The notes below the pieces were generated by a model, which was not told the origin of the DNA, searched no databases, and saw only the letters and a program-made list of their open reading frames with translations. Positions 48,409 to 57,391 of a DNA stretch of 64,000 nucleotides are shown piece after piece (the first letter of the stretch is position 1; each line of letters opens with the position of its first letter). The DNA comes from CAYNRE01 sp964399535 (GTDB lineage: Bacteria; Planctomycetota; Planctomycetia; Pirellulales; CAYNRE01), in NCBI GenBank assembly GCA_964399535.1, contig CAYNRE010000076.1:62001-126000 (forward strand), in the 5' to 3' direction. The translations under genes and the position numbers were made by a program.

Positions 48409-49205
48409 TGCCCTTGGAATTCCGGCGGGCGCTTGGACAGAAACGCCGAAACTCCCTCGATGAAATCTTGCGACTCGATCAGTTCCTGTTGCAAGTCGGC
48501 CTCGAGCAAGAGGGCCTCGGCCAGGGTCTTGCCTTCCAGCGAGCAGCGAATGGCCCGCTTCGATCGGGCCAGCGACAAGGGGGCTTTCTTAGCCAGCGCG
48601 GCGGCGAACTGTTGTACCCGGTCCTCGAAATCGTCGACCGGCAGGATCTGGTTGACCAGCCCCCAAGCCAGCGACCGCTGGGCCTCGATCCGCTCGCCGA
48701 GCATTGCCATTTCCATGGCCCGAGCCGTGCCGGCCAGGCGCGGAGCCGTAAACGTGCCGCCGCCATCGGGCATCAGGCCGATATTGACAAACGCCTGGCA
48801 GAAGTAGCCGCGCTCGCTAATCAGCCGCAAGTCGGCCGCCAGGGCGAGATCGCAGCCGATTCCGGCGGCTCCGCCATCGATCGCCGCGACCACGGGCAGC
48901 GGGCTGCCGGTCATAGCCAGCACGGCGCGGTGATAATGTTCGACCAGGATTTGGCGAACGTCGACCTTGGTTCCCAGGTTGCCGCTCAGGGCCTTTAGAT
49001 CGGCCCCCGCGCAGAACGAACCACCACTGCCCGTCAGCACGATGACTCGGGCGCCCTCGCCGGGGGCCTCTTGGATCGCCGCGGTCAGCAGGTCGGCCGA
49101 TTCGAGCGTGATTGCGTTACGCACCTCGGGACGGTTGAAGCGAATCCACTTCACGCGATCCCGCAATTCCGAAACGATAATGGGCGACTGAGCGGCGACG
49201 GACAT
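48405..49205 (-). CDS. Enoyl-CoA hydratase/isomerase family protein
   Basis: 266-residue crotonase-fold protein. GSFCAGADLKAL and GGAAGIGCDLALAADLRL form the oxyanion hole, and VNIGLMPDGGGTFTAPRL is the segment typical of PaaG-like isomerases and enoyl-CoA hydratases. The usual second catalytic Glu of classical hydratases is replaced in the first motif region, so isomerase or another crotonase reaction is possible. GGGGAG eight bases upstream of ATG 49205 gives the start. It is followed, with overlapping codons, by the prepilin-peptidase-like gene; no functional link is obvious. Confidence 0.88.
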   Translation of the reverse strand: MSVAAQSPIIVSELRDRVKWIRFNRPEVRNAITLESADLLTAAIQEAPGEGARVIVLTGSGGSFCAGADLKALSGNLGTKVDVRQILVEHYHRAVLAMTGSPLPVVAAIDGGAAGIGCDLALAADLRLISERGYFCQAFVNIGLMPDGGGTFTAPRLAGTARAMEMAMLGERIEAQRSLAWGLVNQILPVDDFEDRVQQFAAALAKKAPLSLARSKRAIRCSLEGKTLAEALLLEADLQQELIESQDFIEGVSAFLSKRPPEFQGQ

Positions 49206-49339
49206 AAGTTAGGCTCCCCGTTTCGTGGTTGGCAATCGCTTCGCAGCCGCACTTGCGCAACGGACCCCGCGAGCTGGCGGGGCCCCCGACGCAACGGCGG
49301 CCGGACCCGGTCTGATCCCGGCCAAGGACCGCGGGCCGA

Positions 49340-51091
49340 TCAGGTTCCGAACGGCAAGGCCGGCCGGCCACCGCCGCCGGCCTTGGCGGCGCCTTGCTGT
49401 CCCAAGATGGTCTGACCCAGGGTAATCATTACGGCGCCGACCCGAATCGAACCATCGCCGGCCTCGAGTTGGCCGGTGAGCTTGCCGTCGACCCCTTCAA
49501 ACTGAATGGTCAAACGGTCGTCCATGGGTCCGTCGGCTCCTTGCACGAAATTGAACCCCAGAAAACTGATGGCCGTGGCCATCGTCTTGTCTTCAACGAG
49601 CTTGCCCATGGCCATGGTGACCGTGCCCATCCGCAGCCAGGCGCGGAGCGGCGGTGCCACCGCGGGCGAGGCATCGAGGGCCGCCTTGAGCTCGGCCAGG
49701 GCCTTGGGGCCGACGGCCAGGTAGGCGTAGTCGCCCGAGACCGCGACCAAAAGTTTTCGGCTGCGAAACATGCCGTCGAGCAGCTCAGAGTCAGGGCCCT
49801 TGGTCAACGTCAGGGCATGAATCGCGGCCCCCTGGTGCTGCTGCGAGTCGATTTCGACCCGTTCCAACCCAGCGTCGTTGGCCGCCGCGGCGGCCACCTC
49901 GCGCACCCATTGGTCGAGTTCCGACGCCCCGTCGACCCGAGCGCCGACCAGGAGCGTCAGGGGAAACACCTTTCCCACGGTGCGGACGGCCAGATCGACT
50001 CGTCCCTGGGCCGCGGTGCGCTGCATCAGATCGAGCAATTTGCCGGTTAGCGTTTCGGCCTGGGCCTGGCCCGCCTCGTCGGCGGCAGCGAGCGTGCCAA
50101 CCCGCTCGAGCACCGCGGCGCGGTAAGCGGCCATTTCGGCGCTAAGCTGCTCGACCTGGGCACTGGTGAGCTGCAGATTGACATGCAGGCCGATGCTTTC
50201 CTCGCCCCCGACCAGCGACGCCAGTTTGCTCTCCAGCGGCTGCATCGCGGCCACCTGCGAGGCCAACCCCGAATCGGCCTGGGGCTGGGTTACCCAGCTA
50301 CCCAGAATCTTGTTCGCCTGGCGATCGAAACGGATGCCGATGCGGGTCTCTTCGCCTTCGAGCAGCGCGGTTTGCAGCAGTTCGAGCTGATGGGCCGTGA
50401 CGTGCGAGCGAAAGGCGAACTGCGCCGCCCCTTCGTCGGCGCTCTGGGTCAGTTCCTGGGGCAGCGCGCTGAGCAACTGGCTAACCAACGCTTCGCGCTC
50501 CGCGGCGGGAAGCGTGCCCGTGCGAAGATGAATTACCAGGTCGTCGCCCCCCACGGCCTCGCCCAGCAAGGCGGCCGGATCTCCCAGATCGTCGGCTTCG
50601 ATCGCATCGGGCGATACCAGGGCCCAGCCGTCGCGGGCCTTGGCCGTCCAAGTCGAGGCGCCGTATGCGAAGCGGTAGCTGCCGTCGTCGGCCTTCGTGG
50701 GCTGCGAGGCACCGGCCAGCACCGGGGCCAGGGCATCTAAATCGGTCACCGGCATCACCATGGCCATGGCCAGCGGGGCCTCGCCCCCGCCGAGCACCAC
50801 CAGGCCCCAGGGCCTGGCCGAGTCGATACCGGGCATTTCCCGTAACTTGATCTCGCCCGACTGAAGCAAGGTGCCCAGCAGGTGGCCGGCCCGATCGGCG
50901 AGCATCGAGTCGCCCGAAATGCCGCCCATGTAGGCCAACAGATCGACCAGGTGCTGGTGGCCCGGCGTGGCGACGACGACCACCGGTTTCTGGCCGGCGG
51001 CCAGCGCGGCGGCGGTCGTCCCCAGACAAAGCGCGCCGAGCAGCGCCACATGCAAGCGCCGCGGAACGCGGCGAAGGGTTGGTCGATTCAC
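49340..51091 (-). CDS. Exported protein of unknown function
   Basis: 583-residue protein. MNRPTLRRVPRRLHVALLGALCLGTTAAALAA-like N-terminus (basic, then hydrophobic, then Ala-x-Ala) is a signal peptide; GTG start at 51091. The rest is a mixture of alpha and beta with repeated DUF-like segments (PWGLVVLGGGEAPLAMAMVMP, KLLVAVSGDYAYLAVGPKALAELKAAL), Ala-rich helices and no Cys. This pattern of long, soluble exported proteins without catalytic motifs is common in planctomycetes. The C-terminus is AAKAGGGGRPALPFGT. Function unknown. Confidence 0.7.
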   Translation of the reverse strand: MNRPTLRRVPRRLHVALLGALCLGTTAAALAAGQKPVVVVATPGHQHLVDLLAYMGGISGDSMLADRAGHLLGTLLQSGEIKLREMPGIDSARPWGLVVLGGGEAPLAMAMVMPVTDLDALAPVLAGASQPTKADDGSYRFAYGASTWTAKARDGWALVSPDAIEADDLGDPAALLGEAVGGDDLVIHLRTGTLPAAEREALVSQLLSALPQELTQSADEGAAQFAFRSHVTAHQLELLQTALLEGEETRIGIRFDRQANKILGSWVTQPQADSGLASQVAAMQPLESKLASLVGGEESIGLHVNLQLTSAQVEQLSAEMAAYRAAVLERVGTLAAADEAGQAQAETLTGKLLDLMQRTAAQGRVDLAVRTVGKVFPLTLLVGARVDGASELDQWVREVAAAAANDAGLERVEIDSQQHQGAAIHALTLTKGPDSELLDGMFRSRKLLVAVSGDYAYLAVGPKALAELKAALDASPAVAPPLRAWLRMGTVTMAMGKLVEDKTMATAISFLGFNFVQGADGPMDDRLTIQFEGVDGKLTGQLEAGDGSIRVGAVMITLGQTILGQQGAAKAGGGGRPALPFGT

Positions 51092-51355
51092 GAGAGAGAA
51101 CTCCCAGAAAGCTACGGATATCGGTGTGCCAGGTGCACGCCGGCGGGGGTGCTACACTCCGCGTCCCAGGTTGGAATCTGAGGAAGCTGCGCGTGCGGGT
51201 GGCCCCCGGGCGAGCCTGGAGCGTAGCACCTTGGCCCCCGGGCTGCCAGCCCCTGGGGCCCCCCAGATGTGCCGCCCGGCGGCGGCCGCCCAGGCCCAAC
51301 CAGCGGAGGCAATCCGCCGCGGCGCAAGCCGGCCCGCGGGCCGCCCCTTCGAAGG

Positions 51356-52513
51356 TTAATCGAGCCAGTCTCTTTCCTGGAGGCGCTCCGGTACGTACTG
51401 TTCGGTCACGTAGCTGATGTCTTTCGAGATCAAGGCTTCCACTTCCAGCTTGAAGCCGTTTTTGAGCATTTGCTCGATCTCTTTTTGCCAGGGCTTCTTG
51501 TGCTCGAACCAGGGATATTTGGCGATCTGCTTGGCCCGCTTCACGTCGGTGTCGTTGAGGCTGATCTTGACGCTGTTGGACAGACCGCAGCGATCGAAGT
51601 CGATCGACCGCAGGCCCAGAAAGCGGCAATCGGGGATGGCCATTCGCTTCGATTCGTAGGCCAGGTTGATCGAACCCTGCTTGATCACGCTGTAGATGTA
51701 GTACCCCCAGGGGTCGTTATCCAGCAGGCAGTAAACCGGCAGCTCCAGCTCGCGATTCAAACGGTGCAGCAGCCGGCGCACGCCCCGGGGGGGCTGGCCG
51801 CCGCCGTGGGTGAGAATGCAGTTATGCTGCCGCCAGAACTTGTCTTCGTTGAAGCGGCGCCAGACCGTGTCTTTTTCGACGTGCAGCACGAACTTGGCCG
51901 TGCACTTCTTGAACTGGACGATCTCGGGCTCGACGATCGAGGGAATGCTGTAGCCCCCCGTGCCCATCCGGGCACAGTCGATTTCGTCGCCGCTGTCGTT
52001 CAGCACCAGGGGGCCGACCATGGCGCCGTTGTTTTTGGCGTATAAGTGCAGCTCTTCCCGCATGGCGTTCAGGGCGACCTCGACATCTTCGATGATGGTG
52101 TCGGAATCTTCCTGGGCGTCGAAGGTTTCCTCCCGGGTGCCTTCGATCGTGTGCTTGAGCATGTAGTACAAACCCCGAAGGCTCGTCGTCTTGCCCTCCT
52201 GAATCAGCCGGGTGGCGCCGCTGGCCACGAGCATGGTCTGCATGTAGACCTTGGCCTGGTTCAGGTTGAACAACTGCCGGCGGTTGCTCGACTGCCCCAT
52301 TTCGATAATTCGCTGCGATTTGTTGTAGCGAACGTTGGAAAGGGTTCGGGCGGGAATGTCGACAAAGGGCTCGCGCTTTCGCTCGGCGGCCGAGACCACG
52401 CCGTCGGCCAGGCCCACGATGCTGCCTATGGTTTTCTTGTCGCGCTGGTTCAGCTCAGCCGCGGCTCGCGGCGGTGCCTGACGGCCGGCGGGGCTTGCCT
52501 TCTTTTTAGCCAT
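51356..52513 (-). CDS. top6A: DNA topoisomerase VI subunit A
   Basis: 385-residue Spo11/TopVI-A family protein. Catalytic Tyr117 lies in TSLRGLYYMLKH (winged-helix CAP domain); the Toprim acidic residues are Glu213 in HVEKD and Asp265/Asp267 in CLLDNDPWGYYIY. The spacing of the domains and length fit archaeal and bacterial Top6A. It cuts both DNA strands with the B subunit in a type IIB reaction. ATG at 52513 with an AGGA about ten bases upstream. It is downstream of the B subunit gene by 48 bases, so both are on one transcript. Topo VI is mainly archaeal and plant; it is patchy in bacteria. Confidence 0.93.
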   Translation of the reverse strand: MAKKKASPAGRQAPPRAAAELNQRDKKTIGSIVGLADGVVSAAERKREPFVDIPARTLSNVRYNKSQRIIEMGQSSNRRQLFNLNQAKVYMQTMLVASGATRLIQEGKTTSLRGLYYMLKHTIEGTREETFDAQEDSDTIIEDVEVALNAMREELHLYAKNNGAMVGPLVLNDSGDEIDCARMGTGGYSIPSIVEPEIVQFKKCTAKFVLHVEKDTVWRRFNEDKFWRQHNCILTHGGGQPPRGVRRLLHRLNRELELPVYCLLDNDPWGYYIYSVIKQGSINLAYESKRMAIPDCRFLGLRSIDFDRCGLSNSVKISLNDTDVKRAKQIAKYPWFEHKKPWQKEIEQMLKNGFKLEVEALISKDISYVTEQYVPERLQERDWLD

Positions 52514-52561
52514 GGCGGGAGGTTCCTGGTGGAGCGCACGGGTGCGGTTGGAGGGGAGCGG

Positions 52562-54619
52562 CTAGTTCTTCGGCTCGACGATCAGCACGTGTTCGCCCAA
52601 TTCCTCGTCCTCGTCTGCGACCACTTTCTGGCCGCGGTCGTCGAGTTTCACGTCGGCCTCGGCGGTCTTCTTCTTGGCCACCTGCAGCAGCCGCTCGTAA
52701 AGCTGGTCGCGATCGGCCTGGTTGATCGTGCTGACGGCATCGGCCACTTCGCCCAGGTACCGCAGGAAGATATTGCGCCGCTCGCCCTCTTGCTGTACCC
52801 GCTGGCGACGGCGCAGGTAGAGCCCGAGCTTGCGCCCCACCGCCTGCAGGGCCAGACGCAGCTCTTTTTCGATCTCCGGATAGCCGGCGATCGCCTCTTT
52901 CGATTCGCTGGTGAACGGCACCCAAACGCTGGCTAGGTGCACCATCACCGTGACCGGCCCGCTGGGAAGCTGCCCCCGCGACTGCGACAGGCCGTAGGAA
53001 CGCCAATTGTTGGCCATGATCGTGCGGGTAATTGCGCAGGCGCCGGGCTGAAACTGCAAGGGAACCCGGTTGGCGAACCGGAGCACGTTCATCGACTGGC
53101 CTTCGTCGAGCGTGACGTGCTGCAGGGCCTCGTGCAGCCGGGCGATTTCGGTCGCCGACAATTTGCCGGGCGAGCTGCGCTGGCCCAGGTCGGCCGCCTT
53201 GACCAGTTTCTGCGCCCCTTCCGGACCCACCCCGCTAAAGGTCGCCGAAAGGAACTGGCGCAGGGTTCGGGCATCGCTCTGCTGGAGCAGTTCGGTGAGC
53301 CCCTCCAAGGACAGATTCTTGGCGCTGACCGACCCGCCGTAGGCCAACGCCGCCTCGACCAGGAAGGGATTGCCGCGATACACGGCCGGTGGCCGGGTCG
53401 TGGCGACGTAGAACTCGCCCGGCACCACGTGGTGCAGCCCTTTGAGCAACAGCTCTTCGCCGATCGGCGAAATGCAATCGGTCGTGGGGGCCTGAATCTT
53501 GCTTTCCTGAATTGCCCGGTAAAGCCGGTCGGCTTCTTCGCGGCCGACTTTGCGGGGCGACATCCGGGTACTGAGTCCGCCCGTTTCACAGATGCGCCTG
53601 GCCACCGAGGGGCTAACCCGCGAGAACGAATCCGTCAGGAACTGGGAGAGGGTTCCGGCCGGGGTGTCTTTGAGCATCGCCACCAGCCGGCCCAGTTCGA
53701 CGCCGTAGGGGTGGGGCTTAATCTCCTTGGGCTCGGGCGGCAGCACCTCGGCCGCGCGGGGGTAGTGCACCTCTTGCCCGTCGGGATCGAGGTAGTGAAT
53801 GGTGACGTGGGGGTTGGCGATCGCCGTTTGCTCGAGGTATTCGTCGACGCTGCCGCGGCCGCGGTGGTACTTGGCCTCGAGCTCGATCATGACCCGGGTG
53901 CCATGGTTGACCTCGATCCATTCGATCTCGTGCTTTTCGATGTACTTCAGCCCCTCTTCGCCCGGGGGAATGTCGACCCCCTCGCCGCGGCCGTTGAGAA
54001 TCTCGGGGCGGTTCAGCTTGGTGTCGATCTGAATTTCGTAGTAGTGAATCGGGCTGCGCTTGCCGACCTTGGAGAGAATCTTGACCGGCTTGCCCGTGGT
54101 GAGCACTCCGTACATGCCCGCCGCACTGATGCCGATGCCTTGTTGCCCGCGGCTCATCCGCAGGCGATGAAATTTCGACCCGTAGAGCAGCTTGCCGAAG
54201 ATGTTGGGGATTTGCTTCTTGAGAATCCCGGGGCCGTTGTCCTGCACGCCGACGCGGTAACGATTCTCCGAGGTTTGAACCACGTGGACCCAAACCTCGG
54301 GCAAGATGCCCGCCTCTTCGCAGGCGTCGAGCGAGTTGTCGACCGCCTCTTTAATGGTGGTCAACAGGGCCTTGCGCGGGTTGTCGAAACCCAGCAGATG
54401 ACGGTTCTTGGCGAAGAACTCGCTGACCGAGATGTCGCGCTGCTTGGCCGCCATGGCCTGCACGGTGGTGCGGCGCGGGAGCGAACGAGAATGCCCGTTG
54501 GTTGCGGCGTCCTGAGCCGAATCGGCCTCGGCGCCTTGGGCCGTGGCATCCGCGTTGTCGTCCGCGGCATCGTCCCTGGCCGCTTCTGCCAATCGCCGAC
54601 GAGTGTTGGTAGCAGCCAA
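52562..54619 (-). CDS. top6B: DNA topoisomerase VI subunit B
   Basis: 685-residue GHKL-ATPase. The Bergerat fold motifs are EAVDNSLDACEEAG (Asn95), VQDNGPGILKKQIP and SRGQQGIGISAAGMYG; the transducer domain follows, with PVTVMVHLAS and the C-terminal LRRRQRVQQEGERR helices. An N-terminal extension of about 55 residues before MAAKQRDISVSEFFAKN is Ala/Asp/Glu-rich and is unusual. TTG at 54619 is chosen because a perfect AAGGAGG lies six bases ahead; the frame is open further to 54745 but without a site. With Top6A it forms the A2B2 topo VI that relaxes or decatenates DNA using ATP. Confidence 0.93.
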   Translation of the reverse strand: MAATNTRRRLAEAARDDAADDNADATAQGAEADSAQDAATNGHSRSLPRRTTVQAMAAKQRDISVSEFFAKNRHLLGFDNPRKALLTTIKEAVDNSLDACEEAGILPEVWVHVVQTSENRYRVGVQDNGPGILKKQIPNIFGKLLYGSKFHRLRMSRGQQGIGISAAGMYGVLTTGKPVKILSKVGKRSPIHYYEIQIDTKLNRPEILNGRGEGVDIPPGEEGLKYIEKHEIEWIEVNHGTRVMIELEAKYHRGRGSVDEYLEQTAIANPHVTIHYLDPDGQEVHYPRAAEVLPPEPKEIKPHPYGVELGRLVAMLKDTPAGTLSQFLTDSFSRVSPSVARRICETGGLSTRMSPRKVGREEADRLYRAIQESKIQAPTTDCISPIGEELLLKGLHHVVPGEFYVATTRPPAVYRGNPFLVEAALAYGGSVSAKNLSLEGLTELLQQSDARTLRQFLSATFSGVGPEGAQKLVKAADLGQRSSPGKLSATEIARLHEALQHVTLDEGQSMNVLRFANRVPLQFQPGACAITRTIMANNWRSYGLSQSRGQLPSGPVTVMVHLASVWVPFTSESKEAIAGYPEIEKELRLALQAVGRKLGLYLRRRQRVQQEGERRNIFLRYLGEVADAVSTINQADRDQLYERLLQVAKKKTAEADVKLDDRGQKVVADEDEELGEHVLIVEPKN

Positions 54620-54632
54620 CCGCAACCTCCTT
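54617..54632 (-). promoter_or_regulatory. Ribosome binding site and TTG start of top6B
   Basis: On the minus strand AAGGAGG (54632-54626) is followed, after six bases, by TTG (54619-54617). It is the best Shine-Dalgarno match in the window and overrides the upstream ATG-like candidates. Confidence 0.75.
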
Positions 54633-55182
54633 GTTGGAAAACCCCCCGGTTCGACGGGAGAGCGGCCCGTTGTAAGCGAGCGGCACGGCGGGGACCGCGA
54701 TCCGCCCGCGCCACGATCCGCCCGCGCCGCGAGCCCCCACGCCACAGCCGCGGACCGCGCATCGGGTAGTTCGAACGCGCGATCCGACCCCGGCGAACAC
54801 CCCGCTCGGTGCCGCGCAACCCGTGCGCGGCGGCCGGCCCGCCGCGTCCGTCGCGAGGGTGCCGAGCAGGGGTGGCAAACCGTGCGGATTATAACGGGAA
54901 GGCCCGCCGCTGTCAGCCGGTCGGCGCCGCTACAACCGCTACGCTCGTTTCGACAGTGTCAGGCCCCAAACAAAGATTGAGCCGAGCGACCGTCAGCGAC
55001 CGAGATTCACTTTGGGTTGCGGGCCAGCGACGGGGACCGGCGCTCGCCCGACCTAGCATCGCCAGGTGACTGGAAAGGGGGCGCCCGCTCCCGGAAGGTA
55101 ACCGGCGATCTCCTACCCACCGAGTGCCTTGCGCCGGCGCGGTTCGTTTGCGACGCAGCCGGCGTCCAGGAAGGAGCCTGGC
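54620..55182. other. Divergent intergenic region
   Basis: 563 bases between top6B (minus) and a small exported protein (plus). It is very GC-rich near the topo VI end and less so at 54880-55060. It should hold both promoters, but I find no clear -35/-10 pair. The plus frame is open to 55129 upstream of the chosen start without another binding site. No further gene is supported. Confidence 0.45.
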
Positions 55183-55755
55183 ATGTTAGCCAAATCGTGG
55201 CGCGGTCTGATCCTGGCCCTGGTTGCGACCAGCGCCTGGCCCCTGGTCGATAGCGCCTCGGCTGCCGGGCGCGTCCGCCGGCAGACCGTGGTTTCCGACC
55301 GGGTGATCGACTCAGGGACCGCTAGCGGCGAAGTGATCGTCAGCGATGGCGACTCGGACTCGAGCCTGGAGCCGGTTCCGGCCGGCGACGCGGAACCCGT
55401 AACCGAGCCCGCGCCGGGGCATCCGCTGTTTTCCAACTACTACACGGTTCCCGGTGTGCCCGGCACCCCCGCCCAATTGTACCTGTCTCCGCGGCCGACT
55501 CCGCCCCTGGTGGGGCATACGTACATCACGTATCCCCCCTTCATGCCGCACGAGTACCTGTACCGACACCACCGCACGATCGCATCGGCGAACCCCGATG
55601 GCAGTCGCACGATGGTTCGGATGCGGTACGGCTATAACCCGTTCAACCAGGTTTGGCGCACGCCGCGCGTGGCACAGAAGACCAAGGTCGACCCGGTTAT
55701 CACCGGCGGCGGATCGTTTACCTGGTGGCGCGTGAACCCGGCGTTCCGCGACTAG
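55183..55755 (+). CDS. Small exported protein of unknown function
   Basis: 190-residue protein. MLAKSWRGLILALVATSAWP with an Ala-x-Ala site at SASAA is a signal peptide; AAGGAG six bases ahead of ATG 55183 decides the start. The mature part contains an acidic stretch (VSDGDSDSSLEPVPAGDAEP) and a Pro/Tyr-rich part (TVPGVPGTPAQLYLSPRP, HTYITYPPFMPHEYLYRHH), ending TWWRVNPAFRD. No domain recognised. It probably belongs with the next gene, which has a similar Tyr/Pro/Trp-rich character, 81 bases downstream. Confidence 0.75.
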   Translation: MLAKSWRGLILALVATSAWPLVDSASAAGRVRRQTVVSDRVIDSGTASGEVIVSDGDSDSSLEPVPAGDAEPVTEPAPGHPLFSNYYTVPGVPGTPAQLYLSPRPTPPLVGHTYITYPPFMPHEYLYRHHRTIASANPDGSRTMVRMRYGYNPFNQVWRTPRVAQKTKVDPVITGGGSFTWWRVNPAFRD

Positions 55756-55836
55756 GCCGACCTCGCCCTGGCCTGCGGCAGCCATGGCGCTGGAAGACCT
55801 GCCCGAATTGCTCCCCCCCGGAAGGAAACCCCGACG

Positions 55837-56247
55837 ATGCGACGAATTGCCTTGGGGACCCTGGCATGGGTCCTGGTCACCTTCGCGGCGATCGACCTGG
55901 CCCAGGCCGGCGGGCGGCTGTGCTGCCGCGGATGCTGCGGGCGAACCAGCAAGCTGCAAGAGATGCGCGACGATTACGCGATGGGGCAGCAAACCACCAC
56001 CTGGCACGGCAGCTACTATCACACCGGCTGGGGAACGCCGGTCGCCCTCGTGGTTCCCCCCACGGCCGGCGTGCAGACCAACTACAGTTGGGGCGTGCCG
56101 TCGTCGCGGGTGTCGCGGATTTATCCCCAGTTTCAGCGGAACTACCCGGGCCCGATGACCACGCCGGGCGGGCCGTTTCTGCCCACGCCGCACTGGCCCA
56201 GCGACACGAACCAGTTCGGCGTGTACTCGGTGCGCGGGCCGTGGTAG
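55837..56247 (+). CDS. Small exported protein of unknown function
   Basis: 136-residue protein. MRRIALGTLAWVLVTFAAIDLAQA-like signal peptide, with cleavage near DLAQAGG. The mature part begins with four closely spaced Cys (LCCRGCCGR) followed by a Tyr/Trp/Pro-rich remainder (WHGSYYHTGWGTPVAL, YPQFQRNYPGPMTTPGG, FGVYSVRGPW). A purine-rich GGAAGGAAA lies ahead of the ATG. The four-Cys cluster suggests metal binding or disulfides in an envelope protein. Function unknown. Confidence 0.75.
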   Translation: MRRIALGTLAWVLVTFAAIDLAQAGGRLCCRGCCGRTSKLQEMRDDYAMGQQTTTWHGSYYHTGWGTPVALVVPPTAGVQTNYSWGVPSSRVSRIYPQFQRNYPGPMTTPGGPFLPTPHWPSDTNQFGVYSVRGPW

Positions 56248-56322
56248 GCAGCGACCTCGGCCGCACTCAGGCGGGGGCCGACGCCGAAAGCTCACCGGCT
56301 AAGTAGCTAACCGAACACAGCG

Positions 56323-56338
56323 GCAGCCGGTCGGCTGC
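56323..56338. terminator. Hairpin between convergent genes
   Basis: GCAGCCG (56323-56329) and CGGCTGC (56332-56338) are perfect inverted copies; with the central pair left open it forms a GC-rich stem with a four-base loop. It lies between two convergent genes and may end both transcripts, but no T-run follows on either strand. Confidence 0.3.
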
Positions 56339-56375
56339 GAGAAACTGCCGCGCCGCCCGATGCCAGCCTGGCCGG

Positions 56376-57263
56376 TCAGCCCCCCAGGTCGCGGCGCAAC
56401 AGATCGCGCAGGTACTGGCCATAGGCGTTCGTCATGCCGTCGGCCAAGCGGGCAAACTGCTCGGTCGAGATAAAACCCTTGTGGTGGGCCACCTCTTCGA
56501 TGCAGGCGATTTTCAGCCCCTGACGCTGCTCGATCGCCTCGATGAAGTTGGCCGCTTGCAAGAGCGACTCGGGCGTGCCCGTGTCGAGCCAGGCGAAGCC
56601 GCGGCTGAACCGCTCGACGCTGAGTTGCCCGCGACGCAGGTACTCGCGATTCACATCGGTGATTTCCAGCTCGCCCCGGGCCGAGGGCTTAAGCCTGGCA
56701 GCGATCTCGACCACCTGGTTGTCGTAGAAATACAGCCCGGTCACCGCCAGGTTCGATTTGGGTTCGGGCGGTTTCTCTTCGATCGAGCGCGGGCGCCCCT
56801 GCTCGTCAAGCTCGACCACGCCGTAGCGGGCCGGGTCTTTCACCGCGTAGGCAAAGACCGTGGCCCCCTCGCGGCGCTGGCCAGCCTGGGTGAGCATGGG
56901 CTGAAACCCCTGGCCGTAGAAGATATTGTCGCCTAGCACCAGGGCCACGGAATCGGAGCCGATGAACTCTCGGCCGATCTGAAACGCCTGGGCCAGCCCC
57001 TGGGGTTTGGGCTGCTCGGCGTATTCCAGCTCAAGCCCCAGTTGGCTGCCGTCTCCCAAAAGCCGCTCGAAGGCGCCCAAGTCTTCCGGGGTGGAAATCA
57101 CCAGGATCTGGCGAATCCCCGCCAGCATCAGGGTCGACAGCGGGTAATACACCATGGGCTTGTCGTAGACCGGCAGCAGTTGCTTGCTGACGACCCGAGT
57201 GATCGGGTGCAACCGAGTGCCCGATCCGCCCGCCAGAATGATGCCTTTTGAGAAGTAGTTCAC
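56376..57263 (-). CDS. rfbA: Glucose-1-phosphate thymidylyltransferase
   Basis: 295-residue nucleotidyltransferase, start GTG 57263 (frame open to 57620 without support). The signature GGSGTRLHPIT and KQLLPVYDKPMVYYPL bind dTTP/phosphate; LGDNIFYGQG and EKPPEPKSN are substrate segments. Length and motifs fit RmlA/RfbA, which makes dTDP-glucose for rhamnose and other deoxysugars. No other rml gene is in the window, so the rest of the pathway lies elsewhere. Followed upstream by dapA on the same strand, 128 bases away. Confidence 0.92.
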   Translation of the reverse strand: MNYFSKGIILAGGSGTRLHPITRVVSKQLLPVYDKPMVYYPLSTLMLAGIRQILVISTPEDLGAFERLLGDGSQLGLELEYAEQPKPQGLAQAFQIGREFIGSDSVALVLGDNIFYGQGFQPMLTQAGQRREGATVFAYAVKDPARYGVVELDEQGRPRSIEEKPPEPKSNLAVTGLYFYDNQVVEIAARLKPSARGELEITDVNREYLRRGQLSVERFSRGFAWLDTGTPESLLQAANFIEAIEQRQGLKIACIEEVAHHKGFISTEQFARLADGMTNAYGQYLRDLLRRDLGG

Positions 57264-57391
57264 CGCTGGGCCTGGGGTTGAAGCTGGCACTGGAGCCGGG
57301 TCGCCAACGCGGTTGGGGGCGCCCCGGACTGCCCAAGGGCGCGGTTCCGCCCCCTTGGCCGGCGCGGGGCCGCTCGACCCACAACCATAGC

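Noticed and set aside
52937..54769. Plus-strand open frame of 610 codons
   Set aside because: Antisense to top6B, which has all GHKL motifs.
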